Of a stretch of DNA of 16,627 nucleotides, positions 1-9,710 are shown piece by piece. The stretch is from contig KN834806.1 in the NCBI GenBank assembly GCA_000827265.1, forward strand, positions 33,173-49,799, read 5' to 3'. Position 1 is the first letter of the stretch; each line of letters begins with the position of its first letter. This DNA is from Collybiopsis luxurians FD-317 M1. Taxonomy: Eukaryota > Basidiomycota > Agaricomycetes > Agaricales > Omphalotaceae. The position numbers were made by a program, and so were the translations under genes. A model generated the notes under the pieces. It had not been told where the DNA came from. It was given only the letters and a program-made list of their open reading frames with translations, and ran no database searches.

Positions 1-154
1 CCTCCAGAGCCAATGACCAAGTCAGACTGTACACCTGTAACAAAAGGCCTGCCTGTGTTCTTTGCAGCAACAACAGGCAAAAAGAAGCAGACTTAACAAA
101 CTATCACAAATCTTACTCACCTTGTTTGGATATATTAAGGTTGGGGATAGATCA
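1..154 (-). CDS. Possible minus-strand exons running off the left edge
   Basis: On the minus strand a candidate intron spans 120 down to 35, with donor GTGAGT just after AACAAG and acceptor TTTTGTTACAG. Joining the flanking exons gives a smooth reading, ISKQ then GVQSDLVIGSGG, which leaves the window at base 1. In the same frame the codon at 152-154 (minus) is TGA, where CGA would keep the frame open, so the exon may be damaged or may start downstream of it. The product is not recognised and too little is present to assign a family. The phase-0 alternative (LIYPNK then VYSLTWSLALE) is also open, so the frame itself is uncertain. Confidence 0.28.
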
Positions 155-297
155 AACTTAGTATGAGGAAGAGTTGCTTCTGAGAAGGCAGAAAAGATGT
201 TGTTAAGTCTGGGGTGTTAGGCCACAGACCAATCTACTTATATACATGTGTACTAGGACCCTAGATACTGTCAGACCTATGATACCTTACCCTGGTC

Positions 298-336
298 CTG
301 TGGCACAGACTAGTGGCACAAGCTAGTGGCACAAGA
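298..336. repeat. 13-bp tandem repeat, three copies
   Basis: The unit TAGTGGCACAAGC occurs at 311-323 and, with one change, at 324-336. A more diverged copy, CTGTGGCACAGAC, precedes it at 298-310. A further TGGCACAGA lies at 372-380. It is a short local duplication with no coding frame through it. Confidence 0.75.
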
Positions 337-377
337 TACTATACTACTTACAGTAATGTATTGTTAATACATGGCAC

Positions 378-430
378 AGATAAGATCAAATAGATAAGAT
401 AAAGAGATTAGATCAAAAGATAAGATGAAG
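378..430 (+). promoter_or_regulatory. GATAAG motif cluster
   Basis: Three GATAAG hexamers occur within about 50 bp at 379-384, 393-398 and 419-424, embedded in a purine-rich repetitive stretch with two AGATCAAA-type words between them. GATAAG is the core site of fungal GATA-family regulators (nitrogen, iron and light responses). Because the whole stretch is low complexity it may simply be a degenerate repeat. Confidence 0.25.
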
Positions 431-544
431 GAAAATGATGACTGAGTTACTATGACTAAAGAGTGTTTAGAGAGTGATATGAGAAATCTGTGACAGGTTA
501 GTTCAGTCTATCCAAGGCAGTGAAGCCAGCTCGGCACACTGTAG

Positions 545-790
545 GACAGAATTAATGATTTACTTGTTTCTGATGTTGGCCATTTTATCGAAGGGGGCTT
601 TGGGGATGTCTATGTTGGTGATAGGCAACAGGTGCTATGGTGTGCAAACAAATGTATCATGGCGACAGAACAAATACTTGCCATATGCCCCAAACCCGTT
701 GAAGTCCTTGAAAACAACAAATTCATTATCAATAGGAAGGAAAAAATTACTAGGAAGGAAGAAATTACTCTACCTACTGTATTATCATAG
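545..790 (+). pseudogene. Protein-kinase-like N-lobe fragment
   Basis: The frame that starts after the acceptor-like CACTGTAG (ending at 544) is open to a TAG at 788-790. It reads DRINDLLVSDVGHFIE and then GGFGDVYVG at 593-619. That motif matches the glycine-rich ATP-binding loop of Ser/Thr and Tyr kinases (GxGxxGxV; fungal TKL-type kinases often read GGFGDVYKG). A few residues later VLWCANKCI resembles the strand carrying the invariant Lys (VAIK-like). After that the sequence becomes Lys/Glu-rich and contains an 18-bp tandem duplication. No HRD or DFG motif was found downstream. It looks like a small relic of a kinase domain or a chance motif; other frames here show nothing better. Confidence 0.33.
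733..768. repeat. 18-bp tandem duplication
   Basis: TAGGAAGGAAAAAATTAC at 733-750 is followed directly by TAGGAAGGAAGAAATTAC at 751-768, one mismatch in 18. The unit length is a multiple of three, so it duplicates six residues (RKEKIT-like) inside the kinase-like frame without shifting it. Confidence 0.85.
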
Positions 791-1325
791 CCAAAGTTGT
801 GTTCAAGAGATGGGTTGGCCAGGCACATTCGTTTGGGCGCTAACTTTCTAGAAATGTACAGGACCCATTTATTCTAATATCAAGGCAGAGAGTAATACTT
901 GCTTATAGCGCTAATTCTGAGCTAATGCCACAGATGAACTCTCTCTCAAGGTGACTCATTATTGGTTAATACATGTAACTGAAAGCACTCCAAAGCAATG
1001 GCTGACTCCGGTTAATTGTAAAGTTTGAGACCTCGAGTGGTTTTGGGAGTACATATTCAGATATTTTTGTAGTAAATATTCGGATACTCTTGTTTGCCAT
1101 TCTATGTAGAAACTCATGAAATTTACTGATGATATGACAGATGCACTGTGAACTCGTAATACCTTGTTGCTCCGCATTAATGAAATCAGTAACCTAACGG
1201 AGGCAAGGGATCTTTTGGCAGTCTTTTAACTCCAGAAGGAACTTCAGAATTAGATATACTTGAATTGACAGTTCTCAGTGGTGGTAGGAAGTCTCATTAT
1301 ATTCTTCATTTGTCGGCACTAAGAG
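791..1325. other. Intergenic stretch, no recognisable feature
   Basis: AT-rich sequence with frequent stops in all frames. No intron pairs, RNA gene signals or repeats stood out. It separates the kinase-like fragment from the 3' end of the minus-strand peptidase gene. Confidence 0.5.
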
Positions 1326-3101
1326 TTAATCTAATTGAAGTTCATCCAGCAAAAGCAACTGAAACCCAGCAAGACTAAGGCACCGCCTTGGGATGTGATA
1401 ATGCTCTGGAACATCATCACCATTGATGCATGAGGAGTATCCCAGGTGGATCATGAAGAGAATTGCATAGATCCCACAGTCATAGAAATTTTTGTCATGT
1501 TGCCATGGAACCTATCTTATGTTAGTTTTATAGCAATTATCCATGCAGAAAAGAATACCTCCACATGAGGTTGCAAAGTCCAGGGTACAGTGCTGTGGCT
1601 TTCTGTAGCACCTCACAATCTTTCGAGTGCCTCCCACATACCCTGCAGGGTCTGAGGAGAAAGAATATCAGTATTAAGCTTGGCAGCAATTCACTAACCA
1701 ACCTGGACCAAGAAGTCATACTTAAAATTTCCAGGACGCCGATGCTGGCTATCTGTGAATGTCTTCTCCCAAGGATCCAGGACTGTTATCTTCCAATGGG
1801 CACCCTCAACAACAGCAACAATCCAGTGGCCATGATTCTGACACATAGGGACCACAAGTTTGAGATTCCCTCCACACCATCAAGTTTGGAGGGCCTGTAA
1901 AAATGAGTTTATGGCTTGTTTCAACAACAATGATTGCATACCCTGATATCCAGTGAAGCAATTGAACCATCAGGCTTAAATATTAGAGTGGGCATCTTCT
2001 TCTTTGTGCCAGAATGGTACTCAGCAAGGTAAGTGCTGCTGAATCAAGTTGGCAGATAGCATGTGAATGCACCCTCAGCTGAAGTAGTATGTTCAAAACG
2101 ATTTCTTAAAATTGTGACATAGGTATCCACTACACCCATGCTGACTCTCTGTTCCTCAGCCAAGAGGGCCAAATCAGCTGAAGTTATGGAAATTGGTGGG
2201 GTGGTGCAGAGAAAATACTTGTCCTTGCTTGTACTGAGGATGTCAAGTTTCTACTCTGATTTGTTAGTTAGAGTCAATCGCAAATAATTCTTTGCAACGT
2301 TACCTGTTTCAAGACTGATGCCACTTCGGCGCTGTGATCCAAATGCGAAGTTGGATTTCCCATGCAATCTTCAGTCCAGTGGCCATAGCACAAACCTCAT
2401 TGAACATAAGGAGTTCATCTGCTAACTTCACTGCAATTGGATGCAGGCAAGCATCCCTGGAGGCGGCAGAGAATAAGTCTCGCACAGCTGAGGCCATGTT
2501 TAAGGCAGATATAATGTCATTCAAAAGTGCACACGAATGCTGGTAAAAGAGAAGATTGTTGGAATAGAGACCTTCCAGAAATATCCCTGAGAGAGACTCG
2601 GCGATAATAGGTAAGTGATTAGCCCACTGTACTACTGTGACCTCTGCACTAGAGTCTTGATTGATACCAGGTAGATGTACGTGGACCATCTTGAGCCATG
2701 TTTCTAGGCTCTTGGATACTTTGGAAATTTGGATAACCTGTGCAGATCCCATGAGAGGACCTATGTGAGTACCAAAGGGGAAAGTGACAATCTCGGCAAG
2801 GGTATTGGTGTGGCATATGGAATCAGAGCATATTTCGGGTAGCAAAGTTGCCTCAGTTTTGTGCTGACTGGATTCTACATTGAGATACCTATTCTCTAAA
2901 TTTTTTCTAAAAAAAATCAGCTTGTGTTCTGGTGATGGCTGAAACTTACTTCTTATTGAATCGTTGTCATTGTACTTTGGCTTTCTCTCGGACCTGGACA
3001 TTAACTGGGGCATCATAACCTAGCTCTTTATTTTTTGCTCATTTCAGAGCATTGCAATGAGCATCATAAGTTCGAGGTCCGATTTTACGTTTGGATCCCA
3101 T
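1326..3101 (-). pseudogene. Ulp1/C48-type cysteine peptidase, five exons, disrupted
   Basis: Exons on the minus strand are 3101-2950, 2906-1942, 1894-1703, 1651-1559 and 1511-1326. The introns (43-51 nt) have good GT..AG ends, and the last has a perfect ACTAAC branch site; phases agree through the last four exons. The start is ATG at 3101 (MGSKRKIGPR) and the stop TAA at 1328-1326, giving about 525 codons. The C-terminal half matches the Ulp1 (SUMO/ubiquitin-like protease, clan CE) pattern: SITSADLALL entry region, catalytic His in GHW (1828-1826), Asp in VLDPWE (1777-1775), a Gln in PWQ (1502-1500) and Cys in YDCGIYAILF (1478-1476). The roughly 330-residue N-terminal part is not recognised. 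Breaks: TGA at 3041-3039, 2969-2967, 2046-2044, 1882-1880 and 1615-1613; TAG at 2253-2251; and a frameshift near 2356 consistent with one extra A in GGGAAATCC. Such stand-alone C48 domains are often carried by DNA transposons, so this may be an element gene and not a host desumoylase. Confidence 0.72.
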
Positions 3102-3195
3102 TGAGGAATTGGCACTGAGACTGACATTTATTGGACATTCTGAATGTCAACTGGTGCCAAAACAGGATGTTCTGGATGTTCGAGAGTTTCAATGC

Positions 3196-3237
3196 TGTAT
3201 ATATATATAAGTATATTTTATCATTATCATAATGATA
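3196..3237. repeat. TA-rich tract and 9-bp-arm palindrome
   Basis: A run of alternating T and A begins near 3197 and is followed by TATCATTAT, a single C and ATAATGATA at 3219-3237, a perfect inverted repeat with 9-bp arms. It sits about 120-140 bp upstream of the ATG of the minus-strand peptidase gene, where a TATA-type element could function, but no function can be shown. Confidence 0.6.
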
Positions 3238-3296
3238 TGGAGTGATCGCCATACAGAGAGGGTTTGGGTTGGACTTGGCCCGGCGGGTGTGGGTTA

Positions 3297-3337
3297 CCAA
3301 GTCACTTTAGTGATGGGAAAAGCCTGCAGTGACTTGG
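3297..3337. repeat. 10-bp inverted repeat, 21-nt loop
   Basis: CCAAGTCACT at 3297-3306 is exactly complementary to AGTGACTTGG at 3328-3337. It lies in a G+C-rich patch and could form a stem-loop or be a binding palindrome. No RNA gene consensus (tRNA A/B boxes, snoRNA boxes) was recognised around it. Confidence 0.6.
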
Positions 3338-4164
3338 CCGAAGTACCCAAAAAAATGGGCAGGTGCGAAAGAGATGAGCCAGGCCTCAGTCCGTCCAATC
3401 TTACAGGGCAGCAATTGTACCGTATTAATCCAACGGCATTGATTCAACTTTAACCACCAAAGAGCTCACTACCATATAAGCATTCGGATGCCACCATTGC
3501 TTACTCTGATTGAGAAGAGGTGAGTAATTAGTTCATCGCAATCAGAGACTCAATGCTCAAGTGGTTGGGTGGTACCCGCGAAGGCGGCGCTGGAGGATGT
3601 GTGTGTCCCTCAATTTGCCTTCAAGCTTCAATGACGCTTCTTCAATTCAGAGGTGTTCCGGCAGAAGTCATACGAACAGTCTTGTTATTTTGGTAGGTAT
3701 TTTCTATACCTATTATCTCTCTATATATCACTTGCTATGATCTGCTTAGTAGATTGAAATTTATCGGTAGTATCTTATAAGTACTGGAGAATCACCCCCC
3801 TTACCAACTATCTAGTTGTCCCTTGAGACTGCTGGATTTGTTCTCTCGAAAGACCGATGTGTGTACTCTCTCCTCTTTCTGTGCCTTTTTATTGATTTTT
3901 TGACTGCTTCACTTGGATCTACAATTGTTGCGCCGCTGATTATCATGGAAATTGCAATGCTAGTGCCCCTATCATCTGTGGATGGTATAGGATCTCATGT
4001 TATCACCAATGGTCTCTATGTAGTCCATATAGAAAAATCAATCTGGAGCACCCCTCAGTCTGAATAACAGCGAAGAACAAATGTTGAAGCAATACCTGGT
4101 GTTTAACGGCTAGGGTATCCAAATTGTTGGTGAGTGGGTATATCAATACTCCAGGCTTTTTTTT

Positions 4165-5200
4165 TAATCTACTGAAGAGGGTTCAAAAGCTGCTGAGACT
4201 TATGCCATATTGCTCCACTGTGAACATTCAGTTTGGTAGGAGACTCATGCGAGATTTATGAGTCTTGCAGAGAGTTCACTGGATGTGCCAGACAATGCGG
4301 CTCTCATGGAGCTCATTCCGGGACTTATCAGGTGGGTCATTTTTGTTTCATTGCAGGCAATGTAAGAAAGTATTGACCAACATTTATTTATAGGAAGAAG
4401 GAACTCTACCAATGGCAAAATCTTGCCTGTTCTTAGCCGTCGCAGCCAACATGAGCAAGCAAGACAATTACAAAACATTCCTTCGAGAATGCTTCCTGAC
4501 TCAGTACGCATGATGTAAAACCAGCTCATCTTTCACTCGCATTTTTCGGAGTCTGTTTTTGTACAAGAGGTGGCCTGGTGTCAAGTGAGCTGTTCGCATT
4601 TTACAGTTCGTTTCGTTAATTTGGATCCTCCTGAGGATGCTCTCCATGGCCTGATATTAATTGCATAAATCATCTAGAATCTTGCAAATAATATCTCCTT
4701 CAGGAAGGGGTCTGGATAACTGGATAACTTACCTTGGGAGCAGATTGCACCTATTATGCGTCACCTGACTGAGCTCACTGTTCCATCTACTCTCTCATCT
4801 ACTCATCCACTGTCTCAGTACTGATTAATTCCCTTTTCAGAGCTATACAGTTATGGAAGACAATGACAAATATGATGATGGCAAAGAGTGGCCTGGGAGA
4901 TACCGCCTTCCTTGACACTGATCAACCCAGGAAGAAATTGTCCAATATACCGATACCAACTGGAGAAGAGGATGAACCTGTGATTAGCGGTAGGTGTACA
5001 TTCGCAAGACATCGCTACTGATGTGGAAGCAGAAGTTGTCACACAATTGAACATGATATGCCAGGAAGACAATTCTCACCCAGTGGACCCATCTTGGAGG
5101 TAAGAAATCCACCCATTTGTCAGCTTGTCCTCTGTTAACTAATGAAACCACTCAGATTTTTGAAGACCTAAAGGAGATTCTTTGATCCCAATTGCTAGTG
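4165..5200 (+). pseudogene. Coding-like exon scraps, unknown gene
   Basis: Two stretches look like spliced protein-coding DNA. The first runs to 4331 (reading AETYAILLHCEHSVW, then TAG at 4237-4239, then ETHARFMSLAESSLDVPDNA) and ends at a GTGGGT donor; the intron 4332-4393 ends in TTATAG. The second, about 4990-5099 (HSQDIATDVEAEVV..QLNMICQEDN), ends at a GTAAGA donor; the intron 5100-5155 has a TTAACTAAT branch site and CTCAG acceptor, followed by IFEDLKEIL. No continuous frame links them and no family was recognised. They could be upstream exons of the decayed plus-strand gene at 6602-8111 or independent debris. Confidence 0.3.
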
Positions 5201-6600
5201 ATGAGACAGCCAAAGACCTTTGACAGTGGTCTCTGCAGCGAGCAAGCCATTGCTGTTCTGCCTTTGTTCTCGAGCAAATATATTGATGCATGACGCATCA
5301 TGTCCCTTCTATCTCTTACCCTTCATTCAGCATCTCACAGGATGCATGCAGGAATTCTCTGCAGCTCTTTTCTTTTCCCTCCCTTCATCCCCCTACATAC
5401 CTCTGTGTGTAGTTCAGTCTGTACTCATGAGTAGTCCTCTCATAGCAGCCTGTGTTCACAGCCATGACCTCCACTTCACTCACGGGTTGAGCACAATTGC
5501 TGTTTTAGGCCAGTGATTACATTCACCTGATACATTTTTTCCTCTTTTCTCTGCTTTTCCTCACAAGGAGCATGCATAGAGAAGAACAATGTTCCAAACA
5601 ATGCAATTGAGCACCGCTTGGTGTTGTTTGGCAAGGGCATTGGTGTTCCTATGTAGATTCGGCTCAATGTTGTACATGTAGACAGATTATTATCATATCA
5701 TTCGTAGTCCAGAGCTCTGCCGACCGTTCCAACAGAAGAGGAATTGGCTTGGCCTCTTAGAGGGGCCCAGTCATGCTAGGAGCATAAGTGTATAGGTATG
5801 TAGTAATTGAGAGCCTGCCTAATTGCAGGATACAGGTGAGCTAGGACAAAAATGTAGTATATGTACAGTTCGAACAGCAATACTTGAAAATTACAAGTAA
5901 TATTTGTAGTTGGCCCTGTGCAATATATGGTGAAGCTAGGGTAGGGCCGCATCATGGGGTGTTGGAAGATTTGGATAATCATAATGTGCGATTTAGTGAT
6001 GAAATCAGACTTTGAGTGCTGTGAAAATGCCTTGGCTTGGTGAGGCATCAATATTGGGATGTGCTGAAGCAGGAGCAAGAATGCCGGAGGAAGCTGGATG
6101 TAAGCAAGAAGGATGGAGGAGCTACATATGAGCAAGGAACCTAGAAATAACATTAGTTGTTCAGAGCTTCTGGCATACACTGGAGCTAATACTTACTATT
6201 AATGAGTCAGTCTTGGCACTACAAAATAAAATATCGCTATAACTCCAGTCGGCTGTTGGTCAAAGATATTGATTCCCTGCTGCGTGAGGTTTTACACTGT
6301 GCTTGTCAATCCAAAGGCTAGCATGCACTTGTGGCTGCAATTCATATTTGCCATCTTCAACCTTCTCCTTCACATGAGGATACGAGAACATGAAGTTCGA
6401 TTGCAAAGCAATACATACAACATCTTTAGGTTCAGTCTATACACTTGCAGTCAGATGAGGTCCAAGGAAAGGTATAATATACCCACCAAGTTGCTGCTAG
6501 TGTTCAAATGGTGATTTGCCAGCTGGGGGATAATCAGATCATCCTTGCAATAGAAGAAGAGACTGAGCATACGTCTTTGCAAATGAAGCATTTTTTTCCA
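5201..6600. other. Unassigned stretch with one minus-strand intron-like signature
   Basis: Most of this 1.4 kb shows no recognisable protein. On the minus strand 6196-6141 looks like an intron: GTAAGT donor, AACTAAT branch and TTTCTAG acceptor. The flanking frame (AKTDSLI then VPCSYVAPPSF) is open briefly and then meets TGA. On the plus strand the same DNA also reads naturally around 6050-6140 (YWDVLKQEQECRRKLDVSKK), so the coding strand cannot be settled. Confidence 0.3.
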
Positions 6601-6601
6601 G

Positions 6602-8111
6602 TGGCTTGTAGATGATACCATGACTTTGGGGGCCTGAAAGGCCCAGCATAAGATTTCGAGTGGGGACAAATATGCATTGACCAGAGAATGTAAAAAATTT
6701 CAGAAGTCGTCAAGGAAGAAAACAGAGAAGATGTTCGTGTGCCAATGACGGCAGATCACTTGCCACATACACCAAACACTTGTACTTCTGCTATTGCTTT
6801 TCCTAAACTGTTCCGTTTAGCCACAGAGCCAAATTCTATCATTTTTCAATATTGCATTCTTGCTTCGCAGCGTGTGTGCAGACTGAGCGAAATGCACCTA
6901 TATATACCTACAAATTGGGAGTCAGTGAACAAAATTGACATGCATAAGAGGGATGTAGCCAGGGAGCCCAGGTTTTCAGGAAAACAATACTGGATGAAAG
7001 CATTGAGAGTCATGACCACCGATGAGGGCCATTGAACTGGATTCAAAAGCAACAAGAATAAAATACAACAGTCTGACAAATCCTCATTGCTGCATCTGTA
7101 TCTGACACACTAAGCACATGGGCTCTGGTGCAGTTGGCAGCCACGTTAAAGTGTCAAGATCTCCAGTGCCTCAGACTGACTGTTGACTGATGGAGCTGGA
7201 ACTGGAAACCTCGAACGGTGAGTGATTGTGAATCTGCATTTACCAGAAGATCATGAACTGTGAAAGGTGATTCCAAGACACCACAGCTTATTTCAGTGGA
7301 CCAGACATTCTTCAGGAGCCTTTCATTGCATTGACATCCACAAGAGGGGAATGCGAATCACTGCTAGCTGATGACAGCCAATAGGGCACACCTGGCTTCC
7401 CAGCACCTTGATTTCCATTCACTCTGGCCGCACATCGGCCAAACAAGCATTGGATTTTGATTACTGTTTTCTGGAGCAACTTATATTTTGCAAATACCCT
7501 GGAGCTTAGCATTCGAGAAGCTACTACCTGATTCTTTTGGCAGCCATATAAAAAATGAGGAGCCTCAAAAGGTGAGCTGCTGCGTAGTAGATGACCATAC
7601 AAGCAACTCATACTTTGATTGATGTTTCTAGGCCAGATCTGTTGAAGGTTGCCACTTGGCTCTAAAGACAGGCGCTGCACACCAATTTTGATTCTCCCAT
7701 TCCCTAGGTGCTGCGGGCCTTGGTTTTTGCAATAAGTCAGACCTTGTCATTCAAAGACGCAGGTGCATGCACCTCAAGCTGATGCATTGCTTTTGTTGGA
7801 CCTGCTCAAGGAGTCATCCAGGAGTAACAACCATTCCAATAAAGAAATGTCTAGCGACCTTTGGTGAATATTACAAGATAGGTTGCGATATCTGAAACTT
7901 TGGAGAATGCATCTCTTGATCAACTGAACAGGGAAGGCTATTCCAAGCCCTTCCACTGTTGTGAAATGGCTCTACCTTCCAATCTGGATGGAAAATCTTG
8001 AGCAGGTACATGCCTAGCTCCAATTACTATAGCGTATTATCCTTTTGCTGAACCTTGATCCAGGGGCTGATCGAGAAAAACCAGATTGAAAATCAACCAA
8101 TCTTAGAATAG
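6602..8111 (+). pseudogene. Decayed multi-exon gene, unknown family
   Basis: Exon blocks are 6602-about 7080, about 7080-7217, 7297-7571, 7632-about 7710 and about 7760-8005, then 8064-8111. The introns 7218-7296 (GTGAGT..TTTCAG), 7572-7631 (GTGAGC..TTTCTAG) and 8006-8063 (GTACAT..GATCCAG) are all in phase. The blocks read like protein: PMTADHLPHTPNTCTSAIAF, STWALVQLAATLKC, ALDFDYCFLEQLIFCKYPGA, AFEKLLPDSFGSH, DALLLLDLLKES, WLYLPIWMENLEQ and a final GLIEKNQIENQPILE followed by TAG at 8109. Internal stops: TGA at 6613, 7033, 7074, 7188, 7369, 7372, 7689, 7865 and 7925; TAA at 6649 and 6691. Frame changes occur near 7080, 7507 and 7710-7760. Nine of eleven stops fit CGA to TGA. I do not recognise the family: no transposase, helicase, kinase or oxidoreductase motif was found. 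Confidence 0.45.
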
Positions 8112-9180
8112 CGAAATGTACACTGCAATTGGATTTGGAGACACCGATGGTCATGCAGCCTATACTTTGAATCAAAGCCATTCTGCTAGGCGTATTGGGT
8201 TTTTAACTGGTTCTTTGACTCATTGACTTTTGTTCATACCATATGTTTTCTTCAGTTATATTTGCAAAAATATTTCAGTGAGTTGAGATGATGGAGAGTG
8301 CAATTTTTTACAGAGTCAGCAGTAAGGTTAACAAATGCATCCCTGATTTATATGAACTGATATGCCAGTGTAGATTACTTGTGGGTGTCGAGTAGAAAGT
8401 GAGTAGGGGCAAGATTGGCTTCTGTTGATGGCAGACCAACTTATGCCTTGTCCATTAAAAGTCTGCATGATATATTGCATAACTAGGGCCAGCTTACATC
8501 ATTCTTAATGTCACTTTTTGTCCCCTTCCACCTTCACCTCATTCCCCACCACTTCCTCTCACCCGCGGATGACTCTCCACTTACTAATTTATATGAATGA
8601 TGGCTCTGATGGCAAATCAGCTACACAGTTGTTTAGTGTACCAATATTCACCACATTTGGGCTGCTGGGTACGTTCTTCCTGGGTTTGCTCTTTCTTTGT
8701 CAACTCACACCATTCTTAAGCCCTGTGTTGTATGTTCCAATGGATGCTCAGATGGCCAACAACAAGAATCTCAGCACAATAGTGATCCAATTCTGCATGA
8801 AGTTGTGCGCACCCATTCCCCGATGAAACTGCCACCTGGCTTCCCTTCTTCCTACTGTAACTGATTTATGGGCTGATTATCCTCCATCTGAGGCAAATCA
8901 TTTCGACATGTGTCGTTATCCCATTGGTACAGTGCCCAGGGCATGGCTACTGCTTTTGTGGTATTTAAAATGCATTTCAGTTCTCTCGAGTCGAAGGACC
9001 TCAAGTTAAAGATTCTCAAGATGATCGAATGTGGTAGCAATGTCATATCTGCATTCATACTGTTCTTACTGGAGACTTTTAGCCTGTTTGTCCCTGGCTT
9101 CTTTGAAATCTTGTCAACCTCGACCTTTGGGATAATGCAACAACAACGACATGAACAATGAGCTTGTTAACTTTTCATTG
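8112..9180. other. Intergenic stretch with a pyrimidine-rich tract and an ambiguous hydrophobic frame
   Basis: From 8112 to 8500 nothing is recognisable. A C/T-rich tract at about 8515-8570 resembles the pyrimidine tracts that precede many fungal transcription starts. Around 8910-9161 a plus-strand frame (MATAFVVFKM, ending at TGA 9159) is hydrophobic, but a competing frame (NLVNLDLWDNATTTT) runs toward the next exon at about 9190, so no CDS is assigned. Confidence 0.35.
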
Positions 9181-9189
9181 CCGTGCAGA

Positions 9190-9710
9190 ACATGCTTATT
9201 GTATGTTTATCCTAGGCAGTGTTGAGGCCATCTACAAGACTGCTTCTGAAATCTTCCAAAAGATCCTAGATCTCATTGCCGATGATGAAGCTTCCATCCA
9301 TCAATTTTAAGCTTCAAGTCTCAATGTCCCACCTCATAATTCAGCTGCGACAGAGGAAAATAATGATGTGGTGGGATTCCAGTGTCAAGCCGCCAGCTTC
9401 ACCGTGTTGAGCATTGGTTCTCCACTTCATCATCATATGGGTCATTGGCGCCTTTTTTCTCTTTCCCTTAACCATCCTACTTCCTGCAACTTTTGGCTCT
9501 GATGCAAGTTCGACACTGACAACTCTATCGCTCGATGACAAGCAGAAGGCTCGCATGGTGTGCCTTTAGGACAATCTTCTATTGTTCGACCAGGAAATCC
9601 AGTATCACAATGGGTATCTGAGTGTCTAGTACACAATGAAACTGATGGAGAAAATGATAGAGGTGGAAAAAGAAGAATTCACAATGTTGAGGAAGACGCT
9701 GTCAAAATGA
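9190..9710 (+). pseudogene. Single-pass membrane protein with coiled-coil-like tail, disrupted
   Basis: One frame covers 9282-9710 (MMKLPSINFKLQVSM onward). It contains a clear transmembrane helix at 9411-9482 (ALVLHFIIIWVIGAFFLFPL), then SLDDKQKARMVCL, FDQEIQYHNGYLSV and a charged helical tail (MKLMEKMIEVEKEEFTML) typical of a coiled coil. Interruptions are TGA at 9408-9410 and TAG at 9567-9569 and 9627-9629; TGA at 9708-9710 may be the true end or another mutation. Upstream in another frame, SVEAIYKTASEIFQKILDL (about 9218-9275) runs to TAA at 9308 in a TTTTAA run, suggesting that a one-base slip separates two parts of one gene. No known family is recognised. Confidence 0.45.

Larger units (their letters stand above)
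3102..4160. other. Upstream region of the peptidase gene, otherwise unassigned
   Basis: The first 150 bp would hold the promoter of the minus-strand peptidase gene: an AT-rich TATATATATATA tract and a palindrome lie there. From 3240 to 3660 the sequence is richer in G+C and CpG, with no family match in any frame. From 3660 to 4160 it is AT-rich with open but unrecognisable frames. No terminal repeats or target-site duplications bracketing the peptidase gene were found by eye. Confidence 0.4.

Noticed and set aside
2334..2546. Plus-strand open frame over the peptidase gene
   Set aside because: It is antisense to the spliced C48 gene, which has family motifs and in-phase introns; the plus reading has neither.
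3190..3215. Centromere- or origin-like AT tract
   Set aside because: Only a short TA microsatellite; no extended array or other supporting element.
3290..3345. tRNA-like stem-loop
   Set aside because: The 10-bp stem is real, but no acceptor stem, D-arm or T-arm consensus could be fitted around it.
4245..4529. Minus-strand Cys/Leu-rich frame
   Set aside because: The plus strand here has a natural frame (MSLAESSLDVPDNAALMELI) ending in a consensus donor, so the minus frame is probably a shadow.
5776..6180. Hydrophobic minus-strand frame of 134 codons
   Set aside because: Its composition (Leu/Ile/Ser/Tyr) is what antisense of AT-rich DNA gives. A good intron acceptor falls inside it and leads to another frame. 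No motif.
1326..8111. Reassignment of TGA to arginine, or selenocysteine
   Set aside because: Stops of all three kinds occur, frameshifts accompany them, and the better preserved 10.3-10.9 kb gene has no internal TGA. Pseudogene decay explains this more simply.
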